This document shows, one piece after another, positions 18,105 to 26,426 of a stretch of DNA of 64,000 nt. The notes under the pieces were generated by a model, which was given only the letters and a program-made list of their open reading frames with translations, had not been told where the DNA came from and searched no databases. The stretch's first letter is position 1. Each line of letters opens with the position of its first letter. Source of the DNA: CAVZCK01 sp963773735 (GTDB lineage Bacteria; Pseudomonadota; Alphaproteobacteria; Rhizobiales; Rhodomicrobiaceae); contig CAVZCK010000004.1 of the NCBI GenBank assembly GCA_963773735.1, forward strand, positions 279,659 to 343,658. Direction: 5' to 3'. A program made the translations under genes and the position numbers.

Positions 18105-18771
18105 TTAGCCCAAGGTCACGGGCCGCCCCTGGATCATGCGCAGGAAGCGGTCCCGATAGTCCGCGTCTTCGGCAAAGACGCCGGTGAAGCGCGTGGTGAT
18201 TGTGGAGGCGCCCGGCTTATGCACGCCGCGGATCGTCATGCATTGGTGCAGAGCATCGATCAGGATCGCGACGCCCCGCCGGATTCAGCGCATTCTCGAT
18301 GGCCTCGGCGATTTGCGCGGTCATGGTCTCCTGAGTTTGCAGGCGTTTGGCGAAGATATCGACCACGCGGGCAAGCTTGGAGATACCGACCACGCGGTCC
18401 CGCGGCAGATAGGCGACATGCGCAACGCCTAAGATGGGCAGCATGTGGTGCTCGCAATGGGATTCAAGCCGGATGTCACGCACCATGACCAGGTCGTCAT
18501 AGCCGTGCACCTCCTTGAAGGTGCGGGACAGGATCTCGACGGGGTCCTGGCCATAGCCGGCGAAAAACTCGTGATAGGATTCAACGACGCGGCGCGGCGT
18601 ATCGCGCAGCCCTTCGCGTTCGGGATCGTCGCCCGCATAGCGGATCAAGGTGCGAATGGCAGCCTCCGCTTCGGCGCGGGTCGGACGCGCTTCCAGTTCT
18701 TCAGGCTTTCGCGTGCCAGTCTTGATCGCCCAGCCGTTTCCCGCCTGGCCCTGGTTCACGGGTGCATCCAT
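18105..18771 (-). pseudogene. folE: GTP cyclohydrolase I, copy 1 (frameshifted)
   Basis: GTP cyclohydrolase I makes dihydroneopterin triphosphate, the first step of folate (and queuosine) synthesis. The start ATG at 18771 (MDAPVNQG) is preferred over 18831. Motifs: DDPEREGLRDTPRRV, the zinc/catalytic segment SHCEHHMLP and KLARVVDIFAKRLQTQE. One extra C at about 18280, absent from copy 2, shifts the frame just before the second zinc Cys (HQCMT). The native end IQGRPVTLG with stop at 18105-18107 is kept only in this copy. As written, the frame ends at 18217 with a scrambled tail. Confidence 0.9.
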
Positions 18772-19044
18772 GACATTGCCCTTTTCGATGAGACAGCTAC
18801 CGCTAACTTTGCGTTCGCTATACGCGTTCACTATATATCCGCAGGATGTTTCTGCTGGATGTGCGAAGGTCTGAGATCGATCAAATTTCTGGCGTTTCCT
18901 TAAATATCATGTGTCAAAGCGCGAGACTGACGACATCATTCGCGTGGAAATTCGCGGTCTCCTGGAAGGTTGGATCACGCGAATGGTGATATAGTCTTCG
19001 CGTAAAGTCCCTTCAAGCAAGGCAGATCTTGGATCGGTTGCAGC

Positions 19045-19599
19045 ATGGTCAATCTTGACGATCTTTACAACGGTCGAATTCTCGAACTTGCCGCGAACAT
19101 TCCGCGTACCCAGAGGCTCGCTTCGCCGGGCGCCACGGCGCAGGCCTATTCCAAGCTCTGCGGCTCGCGCGTCACCATCGATCTCGATATGGACGGCGAT
19201 GTCGTCACGAATTACGGGCAGGACGTAAAGGCATGCTTGCTCGGCCAGAGCTCGGCATCGGTCATGGGCCGGAATATCGTCGGATCAACGGCGGCCGAGC
19301 TTCGCGATATCGGGCAACGGATGCGCAAGATGCTGAAGGAGGGCGGGGAGCCGCCAACCGGCAAATGGGCTGATCTGGCCGTGCTTGAGCCGGTCAGGGA
19401 TTATAAGGCGCGCCATGCCTCGACGCTTCTCGTTTTCGACGCCGTGGAAGACGCTATCGCCCAGATCGAAGCGAGCCGGGCGTCATCTGAAGCAACCGGC
19501 GGAATAGCCAGCGGCGGAAATTGGGGCTTTCTCGGCCGGCACCGGGCCCCGCGGCGGATTGCATGCAATTTCATTGCTTGTGACACACCCGAAGATTAA
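19045..19599 (+). CDS. Fe-S cluster scaffold-like protein (NifU/IscU N-terminal fold), copy 1
   Basis: An IscU/NifU-N-type protein: LDDLYNGRILELAANIP, YSKLCGSRVTIDL, DVKACLLGQSSASVM. Cysteines equivalent to the first two IscU ligands are present (C39, C64). The third position, normally KLHCS-like, is RHAST with Ala at 125, so a classical three-Cys site is incomplete. One extra base near 19485 relative to copy 2 replaces the short native end with about 25 foreign residues. The gene is divergent from folE and lies upstream of a small secreted protein. Confidence 0.8.
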   Translation: MVNLDDLYNGRILELAANIPRTQRLASPGATAQAYSKLCGSRVTIDLDMDGDVVTNYGQDVKACLLGQSSASVMGRNIVGSTAAELRDIGQRMRKMLKEGGEPPTGKWADLAVLEPVRDYKARHASTLLVFDAVEDAIAQIEASRASSEATGGIASGGNWGFLGRHRAPRRIACNFIACDTPED

Positions 19600-19704
19600 T
19601 TTTGGCTGCCGGCCTATCACGCCGGCATAGGGAGGTTTGCCGGCAGTCAAATGCCGCGCGCGTTGCTTCTCACAAGGCAAAATGTCAATCGAGGAGTTGT
19701 TTAC

Positions 19705-19953
19705 ATGCGTGTGTTCGGTAAAGTTCTGATGTCCGCTGCCGCTCTGGCTCTGGCCGGCGGTGTTTCCCTCACATACGCTCAGGCCGCTCCGACGGCCGGG
19801 AAGCCCGCAGTTTCGTCCCAGCTCCAACTGGCGGCTGCCGCCAAGAAAACAGCGAAGACCGCCAAGGCCAAGACCGGGCCCGGTCATTGCGGCAAGATGA
19901 AATATTGGGACAAGAAAACCAAGAAATGCGCTGACGCCACGCAGAAAAAGTGA
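19705..19953 (+). CDS. Small secreted Cys-pair protein, copy 1
   Basis: 82 residues from ATG 19705 after GAGGAG. A signal peptide (LMSAAALALAGGVSLTYAQA) is followed by an Ala/Lys-rich linker and a compact end GHCGKMKYWDKKTKKCADA with two cysteines. Proteins ending in this KYWDKKTKKC-type motif recur in Hyphomicrobiales; function is unknown. A strong terminator follows 23 bases after the stop. Confidence 0.7.
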   Translation: MRVFGKVLMSAAALALAGGVSLTYAQAAPTAGKPAVSSQLQLAAAAKKTAKTAKAKTGPGHCGKMKYWDKKTKKCADATQKK

Positions 19954-19976
19954 TAGCCAATCGGTTCAAGGCTCAG

Positions 19977-20008
19977 AATGGCTGACGCAATGTCAGCCAT
20001 TCTTTTTT
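19977..20008 (+). terminator. Rho-independent terminator, copy 1
   Basis: Perfect 10-bp stem AATGGCTGAC / GTCAGCCATT with a GCAAT loop, followed by CTTTTTT. It ends the small secreted protein gene before xth. Confidence 0.9.
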
Positions 20009-20077
20009 GTCTTTATCAGCGGGACGGGGACGCGATAAGTGTCTCATCGCTCACATAGCCAAGCCCGTTTACCCATC

Positions 20078-20889
20078 ATGAAACTGAGACTGGCGACCTG
20101 GAATATCAACTCGGTCCGTCTTCGCATCGGCCTCGTCGAGCGCTTCGCCCGTGCGTTCCAGCCGGACATCCTCTGCCTGCAGGAAATCAAATGCGTGGAC
20201 GAAGCCTTTCCCTATGAGGCCGCGCGCGCAATGGGCTTTCCGCATATTCATGTGAAGGGCCAGGCCGGCTATCACGGCGTCGCCACCTTGTCCCGCATCC
20301 CGCTGGAGCCGAGGGGCACGGAGAATTTCTGCGGCAGCGGCGAAGCCCGACACATCGCGGTGGCGCTCGACGGGCAGCCGGTCATCCTGCACAATGTCTA
20401 TATCCCGGCCGGCGGCGACATCCCCGACCCGGACCTCAACCCGAAATTCGGGCAGAAGCTCGCCTATATAAGCGCGCTGACCGCCTGGTTCGGCGACGGC
20501 GGCGCCGCGCCGAGAGGAAGCCAGCACATCCTTGCCGGCGATTTCAATGTCGCGCCGCTGGAGCACGACGTCTGGTCGCACAAGCAGCTGCTCAAGGTCG
20601 TCAGCCACACGCCGGTCGAGGTCGAGCATCTCGCCCGGCTGAAATCCTCGGCCGAATGGGTCGACATCATGCGCAAATATGTGCCGGAGGATCGAGAAGC
20701 TCTACACCTGGTGGAGCTACCGGGCGCGCGACTGGCGGGCCTCGAACCGCGGCCGCCGGCTCGACCATGTCTGGACGACGCCCGGGCTTGAAGGCGCCGT
20801 CCGGCTCGATGACGGTCGTCGAGGAGGCGCGCGACTGGGAGCAGCCGTCCGACCACGTGCCGGTGGTCGCCGATTTCGAGTTGGGATGA
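20078..20889 (+). pseudogene. xth: Exodeoxyribonuclease III, copy 1 (frameshifted)
   Basis: Exonuclease III / AP endonuclease of the EEP phosphoesterase fold, acting in base excision repair. From ATG 20078 the motifs LATWNINSVRLR, CLQEIKC, NVYIPAGGDIPDP and AGDFNVAPLEHDV are intact. An extra T at about 20692 (GGATCGAG versus GGACGAG in copy 2) breaks the frame; the conserved end SDHVPVVADFELG continues in another frame to the stop at 20887-20889. The lost part carries the catalytic Asp-His. Confidence 0.9.
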
Positions 20890-21560
20890 GCCCAAGGGTA
20901 ATCCAGGCAAGGCCGCCCCTGGATCATGCGCAGGAAGCGGTCCCGATAGTCCGCGTCTTCGGCAAAGACGCCGGTGAAGCGCGTGGTGATCGTGGAGGCG
21001 CCCGGCTTATGCACGCCGCGGATCGTCATGCACTGGTGCAGAGCATCGATCAGGATCGCGACGCCCCGCGGATTCAGCGCATTCTCGATTGCCTCGGCGA
21101 TTTGCGCGGTCATGGTCTCCTGAGTTTGCAGGCGTTTGGCGAAGATATCGACCACGCGGGCAAGCTTGGAGATGCCGACCACGCGGTCCCGTGGCAGATA
21201 GGCGACATGCGCGACGCCCAAGATGGGCAGCATGTGGTGCTCGCAATGGGATTCAAGCCGGATGTCGCGCACCATGACCAGGTCGTCATAGCCGTGCACC
21301 TCCTTGAAGGTGCGGGACAGGATCTCGACGGGGTCCTGGCCATAGCCGGCGAAAAACTCGTGATAGGACTCAGCGACGCGGCGCGGCGTATCGCGCAGCC
21401 CTTCGCGTTCGGGATCGTCGCCCGCATAGCGGATCAAGGTGCGAATGGCAGCCTCCGCTTCGGCGCGGGTCGGACGCGCTTCCAGTTCTTCAGGCTTTCG
21501 CGTGCCAGTCTTGATCGCCCAGCCGTTTCCCGCCTGGCCCTGGTTCACGGGTGCATCCAT
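20667..21560 (-). CDS. folE: GTP cyclohydrolase I, copy 2, with read-through C-terminal tail
   Basis: From ATG 21560 the complete catalytic domain is intact, including SHCEHHMLP and the second zinc site ALHQCMTIRGV. The domain ends at MIQGRP exactly at the duplication junction (20911). Beyond that, the native stop is missing and the frame reads about 80 further codons antisense to the end of xth copy 1, stopping at 20667. The tail has no recognisable domain. FolE works as a decamer, and an unstructured tail may be tolerated. This is the only copy with a full catalytic core. Confidence 0.85.
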   Translation of the reverse strand: MDAPVNQGQAGNGWAIKTGTRKPEELEARPTRAEAEAAIRTLIRYAGDDPEREGLRDTPRRVAESYHEFFAGYGQDPVEILSRTFKEVHGYDDLVMVRDIRLESHCEHHMLPILGVAHVAYLPRDRVVGISKLARVVDIFAKRLQTQETMTAQIAEAIENALNPRGVAILIDALHQCMTIRGVHKPGASTITTRFTGVFAEDADYRDRFLRMIQGRPCLDYPWAHPNSKSATTGTWSDGCSQSRASSTTVIEPDGAFKPGRRPDMVEPAAAVRGPPVARPVAPPGVELLDPPAHICA

Positions 21561-21833
21561 GACATTGCCCTTTTCGATGAGACAGCTACCGCCAACTTTG
21601 CGTTCGCTATGCGCGTTCACTATATATCCGCAGGATGTTTCTGCTGGATGTGCGAAGGTCTGAGATCGATCAAATTTCTGGCGTTTCCTTAAATATCATG
21701 TGTCAAAGCGCGAGACTGACGACATCATTCGCATGGAGATTCGCGGCCTCCTGGAAGGTTGGATCGCGCGAATGGTGATATAGTCTTCGGGCAAAGTCCC
21801 TTCAAGCAAGGCAGATCTTGGATCGGTTGCAGC

Positions 21834-22295
21834 ATGATCAATCTTGACGATCTTTACAACGGCCGAATTCTCGAACTTGCCGCGAACATTCCGCGGACCC
21901 AGAGGCTCGCTTCGCCGGGCGCCACGGCGCAGGCCTATTCCAAGCTCTGCGGCTCGCGCGTCACCATCGATCTCGATATGGACGGCGATGTCGTCACAAA
22001 TTATGGGCAGGACGTAAAGGCATGCTTGCTGGGGCAGAGCTCGGCATCGGTCATGGGCCGGAATATCGTCGGATCAACGGCGGCCGAGCTTCGCGACATC
22101 GGGCAACGGATGCGCAAAATGCTGAAAGAGGGCGGGGAGCCGCCAACCGGCAAATGGGCCGACCTTGCCGTGCTTGAGCCGGTCAGGGATTATAAGGCGC
22201 GCCATGCCTCGACGCTTCTCGTTTTCGACGCAGTGGAAAACGCTATCGCGCAGATCGAAGCGAGCCGGGCGTCTCTGAAGCAACCGGCGGAATAG
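21834..22295 (+). CDS. Fe-S cluster scaffold-like protein (NifU/IscU N-terminal fold), copy 2
   Basis: 153 residues from ATG 21834 (MINLDDLYNG). It is nearly identical to copy 1, with 14 or so silent and very few replacement differences by eye. It ends naturally at ASRASLKQPAE. It has the same two cysteines and the same Ala in place of the third ligand. The likely role is Fe-S cluster transfer or a related adaptor function; the missing ligand makes a standard scaffold role uncertain. Confidence 0.8.
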   Translation: MINLDDLYNGRILELAANIPRTQRLASPGATAQAYSKLCGSRVTIDLDMDGDVVTNYGQDVKACLLGQSSASVMGRNIVGSTAAELRDIGQRMRKMLKEGGEPPTGKWADLAVLEPVRDYKARHASTLLVFDAVENAIAQIEASRASLKQPAE

Positions 22296-22493
22296 CCAGC
22301 TGCGGAAATTGGGGCTGGCTCGGCCGCAACCGGGTCGCGCGGCGGATTGTACGCAATTTCATTGCTTTGTAACACACGCAAAGATTAATTTTAGCTGTCG
22401 GCCTATCGCGCCGGCATGGGGAGGTTTGCCGGCAGTCAAATGCCGCGCGCGTTGCTTCTCACAAGGCAAAATGTCAATCGAGGAGTTGCTTAC

Positions 22494-22745
22494 ATGCGTG
22501 TGTTCGGTAAAGTTCTGATGTCCGCTGCCGCTCTGGCTCTGGCCGGCGGTTTTTCCCTCGCATTTGCTCAGGCCGCTCCGACGGCCGGGAAGCCCGCAGT
22601 CTCGTCCCAGCTCCAACTTGCGGCTGCCACCAAGAAAACAGCGAAGACCGCCAAGGCCAAGACCGGGCCCGGTCATTGCGGCAAGCTGAAATATTGGGAC
22701 AAGAAAACCAAGAAATGCGCTGACGCCACGCAGAAAAAGCCATAG
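22494..22745 (+). CDS. Small secreted Cys-pair protein, copy 2
   Basis: 83 residues from ATG 22494 behind GAGGAG. Signal peptide and GHCGKLKYWDKKTKKCADA end as in copy 1; differences are few (LTYAQA to LAFAQA, Met to Leu in the motif, one more C-terminal residue). Followed by the same terminator. Confidence 0.7.
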   Translation: MRVFGKVLMSAAALALAGGFSLAFAQAAPTAGKPAVSSQLQLAAATKKTAKTAKAKTGPGHCGKLKYWDKKTKKCADATQKKP

Positions 22746-22765
22746 CCAATCGGTTCAAGGCTCAG

Positions 22766-22797
22766 AATGGCTGACGCAATGTCAGCCATTCTTTTTT
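22766..22797 (+). terminator. Rho-independent terminator, copy 2
   Basis: Same perfect stem (AATGGCTGAC / GTCAGCCATT) and T-run as in copy 1. Confidence 0.9.
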
Positions 22798-22866
22798 GTC
22801 TTTATCAGCGGGACGGGGACGCGATAAGTGTCTCATCGCTCACAAAGCCAAGCCCGTTAACCCATC

Positions 22867-23676
22867 ATGAAACTGAGACTGGCGACCTGGAATATCAATT
22901 CGGTCCGTCTTCGCATCGGCCTCGTCGAGCGCTTCGCCCGTGCGTTCCAGCCTGACATCCTCTGCCTGCAGGAAATCAAATGCGTGGACGAAGCCTTTCC
23001 CTACGACGCCGCGCGCGCAATGGGCTTTGCGCATATTCATGTGAAGGGCCAGGCCGGCTATCACGGCGTCGCCATCTTGTCGCGCATTCCGCTTGAGCCA
23101 AGGGGCACCGAGAATTTCTGCGGCAGCGGCGAGGCCAGGCACATCGCCGTCGCGCTCGATGGGCAGCCGGTCATCCTGCACAATGTCTACATCCCGGCCG
23201 GCGGCGACATCCCCGACCCGGAGCTCAACCCGAAATTCGGGCAGAAGCTCGCCTATATCAGCGCGCTGACCGCCTGGTTCGGCGACGGCGGCGCCGCGCC
23301 GAGAGGAAGCCAGCATATCCTTGCCGGCGATTTCAACGTCGCGCCGCTGGAGCACGATGTCTGGTCGCACAAGCAGCTGCTCAAGGTGGTCAGCCATACC
23401 CCGGTCGAGGTCGAGCATCTGGCCCGGCTGAAGTCCTCGGCCGAATGGGTCGACATCATGCGCAAATATGTGCCGGAGGACGAGAAGCTCTACACCTGGT
23501 GGAGCTACCGCGCGCGCGACTGGCGGGCCTCGAACCGCGGCCGGCGGCTCGACCATATCTGGACGACGCCGGGGCTCGAAGGCGCCGCCCGCTCGATGAC
23601 GGTCGTCGAGGAGGCACGCGACTGGGACCAGCCGTCCGACCACGTGCCGGTGGTCGCCGATTTCGAGTTGGGATGA
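22867..23676 (+). CDS. xth: Exodeoxyribonuclease III, copy 2 (intact)
   Basis: 269 residues, full family length. Mg/catalytic motifs: NINSVR (Asn), CLQEIKC (Glu), the Tyr of NVYIPAGG, AGDFNVAP (Asp/Asn) and the terminal SDHVPVVADF (Asp-His). Differences from copy 1 are largely synonymous, so this copy has been under coding selection. It should supply AP-endonuclease activity if copy 1 is truly broken. Confidence 0.95.
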   Translation: MKLRLATWNINSVRLRIGLVERFARAFQPDILCLQEIKCVDEAFPYDAARAMGFAHIHVKGQAGYHGVAILSRIPLEPRGTENFCGSGEARHIAVALDGQPVILHNVYIPAGGDIPDPELNPKFGQKLAYISALTAWFGDGGAAPRGSQHILAGDFNVAPLEHDVWSHKQLLKVVSHTPVEVEHLARLKSSAEWVDIMRKYVPEDEKLYTWWSYRARDWRASNRGRRLDHIWTTPGLEGAARSMTVVEEARDWDQPSDHVPVVADFELG

Positions 23677-23949
23677 GCCCAAGGGCAATCCAGGCAAGGT
23701 CAGCTAGGCCGTCCTGACCTGACGCGCAGAGCATATCGACCGGCCGTCCGGGCGATGCCGTCAGTTCCGGAATCGACGCCGCCGACTAAGGTATTTTCGC
23801 CGCATATCTCCGCAGGGCCGAGAATGCGGACACGGCCGGCACAGACCATTTCGGTCCTCGGCGGGGCAGGTTCTTCAAGCTTAAGAGCGATTGCTCGACA
23901 GGCCGGCTCCAACTACACTTTTGCTACAAAACGACGATGGGAGGAGTCC

Positions 23950-25191
23950 TTGAGACTATGCCGTTCGGGCCGTGCGCCAATCGCTTTCATATGGGCTGGA
24001 GCAATGGCGGGTTTGCTTTGCTTAGAGGCTTCGGCGCAGCAGCAGCCAGCAGCAGGCGCCGCTCCTGCCCTTCCTCCCGGCTCGCCGCTGATGGGCCGGC
24101 CCGATACGGCTGAGGCAAAAAAGCTTGCGCCGGTTGCTCCTCCGCCAATCCCGACCGCCGCGGACAAGCTTCCGGTCGATAAGCTCGTCGTTCCGGCGGG
24201 ATTCAAGATCGAAGTCTATGCCTCCGGCGTGGGTAATGCCCGCTCGCTCACCATGGGCGATAAAGGCACAATTTTCGTGGGAAGCCGCCTCCTCGACAAG
24301 GTTTCGGCCATCGTCGAAAAGGACGGCAAGCGCGAGGTGAAGGTCGTCGCCCAAGGCCTTTACCGGCCCAACGGCGTCACCTTCCACAAGGGCACTCTGT
24401 ATATCGCCGAGCTTTCGCAGATCTCGAAAATCGACGGCATCGAGGACAAGCTCGATAATCCGCCGAAACCCACGGTGATCTATTCCGACCTGCCGAAAGA
24501 TGAGGCTCACGGCTGGAAATATTTGCGGGCCGGCCCCGACGATAAGCTCTATTTCCAGGTTGGCGCGCCTTGCAACATCTGCATGCCGGACGACAAGCAC
24601 GCTCAAATCCGCCGTATCAATCTGGACGGCAGCGGCGCGGAAGTCATTGCGCGCGGCATCCGCCAGGTTGTCGGCATGGATTGGCAACCGGATACCAATC
24701 TCCTCTATTTTAGCGAGAACCAAAGAGACTGGCTGTCCGAGGACATACCGCAGGACAAGCTGAACAGGATCGCCAATCCCGGCAAAGACAATTTCGGCTT
24801 CCCCTATTGCCATCAAGGCAACATCGCCGACACGGAATTCGGCTGGGGGCACTCCTGCGATGACTTTACCAAGCCCGCCGGCCTTATGGGAGCGCATACG
24901 GCGGTATTGGGGCTGCGCTTCTATACGGGGAGTATGTTCCCCGATTTGAAGAACGCCATTATTCTGGCGCGCCACGGCTCCTGGAACCGCTCGGTCAAGC
25001 TGGGCGGCGATGTCGTCATCGTCAGGCTGAACAGTGACGGCACGGTCAAATCCATCGATCCGCTCGTGACCGGGTTCCTGCAGAACAACAGCTATGTCGG
25101 CCGGCCGGTCGATATTCTCGTCATGAAGGACGGCTCCATTCTGATTTCGGACGATTATAACGGAGCCGTCTGGAGGGTGAGCAAAGCATAG
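23950..25191 (+). CDS. PQQ-type sugar (sorbosone) dehydrogenase family protein
   Basis: Periplasmic six-bladed beta-propeller related to L-sorbosone and soluble glucose dehydrogenases. The best start is TTG 23950 after GGGAGGAG, giving a signal peptide ending ...CLEASAQ and about 413 residues. Typical segments: RPNGVTFHKGTLYIAE, GPDDKLYFQVGAPCNIC, IARGIRQVVGMDWQP, FSENQRDW, and the C-terminal ILARHGSWNRS and GRPVDILVMKDGSILISDD. A secreted di-haem cytochrome c follows 75 bases later and is the likely electron acceptor. The real substrate is unknown. Confidence 0.85.
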   Translation: MRLCRSGRAPIAFIWAGAMAGLLCLEASAQQQPAAGAAPALPPGSPLMGRPDTAEAKKLAPVAPPPIPTAADKLPVDKLVVPAGFKIEVYASGVGNARSLTMGDKGTIFVGSRLLDKVSAIVEKDGKREVKVVAQGLYRPNGVTFHKGTLYIAELSQISKIDGIEDKLDNPPKPTVIYSDLPKDEAHGWKYLRAGPDDKLYFQVGAPCNICMPDDKHAQIRRINLDGSGAEVIARGIRQVVGMDWQPDTNLLYFSENQRDWLSEDIPQDKLNRIANPGKDNFGFPYCHQGNIADTEFGWGHSCDDFTKPAGLMGAHTAVLGLRFYTGSMFPDLKNAIILARHGSWNRSVKLGGDVVIVRLNSDGTVKSIDPLVTGFLQNNSYVGRPVDILVMKDGSILISDDYNGAVWRVSKA

Positions 25192-25266
25192 CAAGACCCG
25201 GCAAAGCCGCGTTCCGCTCAATGCGCTGCCGGCGTCAGGCCGGCAGCCTTTCCAATCGGGGGTCGG

Positions 25267-25830
25267 GTGCTCCGTGCGATCGCTGCTATTTTGCTGTTGA
25301 CGAGTTCGGGCGCCGCGGCCGTCGAGCTCAAGGACCGCTTTCCGGCTTGTCTTGCGTGCCACGGAGAAACGGGGAGCTCGTCAACTGCGGAGATCCCCTC
25401 GCTCGGCGCGCAGATGGCGCCTTATTCGCTGATCCAGCTCTATCTTTTTCGCGAGAAGCAACGCGTCAATGAGATCATGAACGAGATGACGCATGATTTC
25501 ACCGACGCCGATTTGCAGAGCTTTGCGGACGCGATCGCCAGGTCGCCGGCGCCGGTACCCGCGGCAGAAACGGTAAATTCGGCCAGGATCGAGAGCGGCC
25601 GGGCGCTCGTGCAGAAATACCGCTGCAATTTCTGTCACAACGCCGATCTGGCGGGGCGTGACAACGTCCCTCGCATTGCCGCTCAGCGGGAAGATTTCCT
25701 GATCAAAACGCTTGTGGAATACAAAAACAACACGCGGCACGGCTATGATGGCTCGATGGCTGAAGTCCTTCAGCCCGTCTCCGAAGCGGAAATCCGTGAT
25801 CTCGCCTATTTCATATCGCGCCAGCCTTAG
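25267..25830 (+). CDS. Di-haem cytochrome c (c4-like)
   Basis: 187 residues from GTG 25267 with a short signal peptide (AILLLTSSGAAA). Two CxxCH haem sites, CLACH and CNFCH, each open a class I cytochrome c module; the axial Met candidates are in the MAPYSLIQL and MAEVLQP segments. The context suggests it takes electrons from the upstream dehydrogenase to the terminal oxidases. Confidence 0.9.
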   Translation: MLRAIAAILLLTSSGAAAVELKDRFPACLACHGETGSSSTAEIPSLGAQMAPYSLIQLYLFREKQRVNEIMNEMTHDFTDADLQSFADAIARSPAPVPAAETVNSARIESGRALVQKYRCNFCHNADLAGRDNVPRIAAQREDFLIKTLVEYKNNTRHGYDGSMAEVLQPVSEAEIRDLAYFISRQP

Positions 25831-26007
25831 CAGCCGTAAACATCACCGGGCTCATGAAGGGATGACGCTTTAAAGCTGGCTCAGACAGGCTGACCCAGGC
25901 AAGCCCGCGATTTCCGCATCCGCTATTGAGCAACTTGCTTCGGCAGTCGGCTTCGAGGCGTAGAGAGAAGTGCCAGCGGAGCGGTTGCCGAAGCATGCGA
26001 TAGCGGG

Positions 26008-26036
26008 TTGACGGATGGAGCTCAAAGACCTTATCT
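26008..26036 (+). promoter_or_regulatory. Putative sigma-70-type promoter
   Basis: TTGACG (26008-26013), 17-base spacer, TTATCT (26031-26036). It lies about 38 bases before the short ORF with the very strong Shine-Dalgarno, so it could make a compact transcript of roughly 160 bases ending at the terminator near 26202. Prediction only. Confidence 0.5.
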
Positions 26037-26058
26037 TCCAGTCCGGCATCAACAGAAT

Positions 26059-26149
26059 GAAAGGAGGTGGTCCAATGTCTCATTGTCCAGCGTCGCTTGA
26101 GGCGCATCTTGTGAGCGTGACGGCCTCCTTGGAGAGCGGTCGCGCGTAA
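26059..26149 (+). CDS. 24-codon ORF with a full-length anti-16S Shine-Dalgarno
   Basis: GAAAGGAGGTGGTCC (26059-26073) is complementary to essentially the whole 3' end of 16S rRNA, with one G-U wobble, and is followed by ATG at 26075. The ORF (MSHCPASLEAHLV...) ends with TAA at 26147-26149, and a GC-rich hairpin follows within 30 bases. The promoter-ORF-hairpin compactness suggests a small RNA or leader peptide rather than an ordinary gene. It may belong to a known alphaproteobacterial RNA family; I cannot check. Confidence 0.55.
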
Positions 26150-26176
26150 CGTGGCGCCGCCAGTGGCTGACAATGG

Positions 26177-26202
26177 AAAGGCCGTCCAAGGGGGCGGCCT
26201 TT
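26177..26202 (+). terminator. Hairpin after the 24-codon ORF
   Basis: AAAGGCCGTCC pairs with GGGCGGCCTTT (11 bp, one T-G pair) across a 4-base loop. The U-tract is short (TTT within the stem, then TTCGC is not T-rich), so it may act as an intrinsic terminator or a stabilising 3' hairpin. Confidence 0.6.
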
Positions 26203-26426
26203 CGCATATCAGCATTACGACGAACGGCCGCTGGGAGACGTTGGCGGGAGCGCCGGGTTTGCGCCCCGATAGCCGTTCATGGCCCAAAAGAGCCCATCAC
26301 ACCAAGCGGGCCGCCACGGTAAGGAAGCGGTGATCCGAATATGGCACGACACTGGCACCTCGCCGCACTCTCAACGCAAATCGCGAATACGGAATGCGTA
26401 TGTGGCCGTACTTTGGGGGGAGCAGA

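Larger units (their letters stand above)
18121..20910. repeat. Tandem duplication, unit 1 (2.79 kb)
   Basis: Unit 1 holds folE (reverse), an Fe-S scaffold-like gene, a small secreted protein, a terminator and xth. The offset to unit 2 is 2790 bases at folE and 2787 at xth. The difference equals three single-base insertions in unit 1, one each in folE, the scaffold gene and xth. Hand comparison shows roughly 1.5 to 4.5 percent substitutions, mostly at third codon positions. Confidence 0.95.
20911..23699. repeat. Tandem duplication, unit 2
   Basis: Second copy of folE, scaffold-like gene, small secreted protein, terminator and xth. The junction joins sequence downstream of xth (ATCCAGGCAAGG) straight to codons near the folE C-terminus (GGCCGCCCCTGG). 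Unit 2 keeps all frames except the folE stop lost at the junction. Confidence 0.95.
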
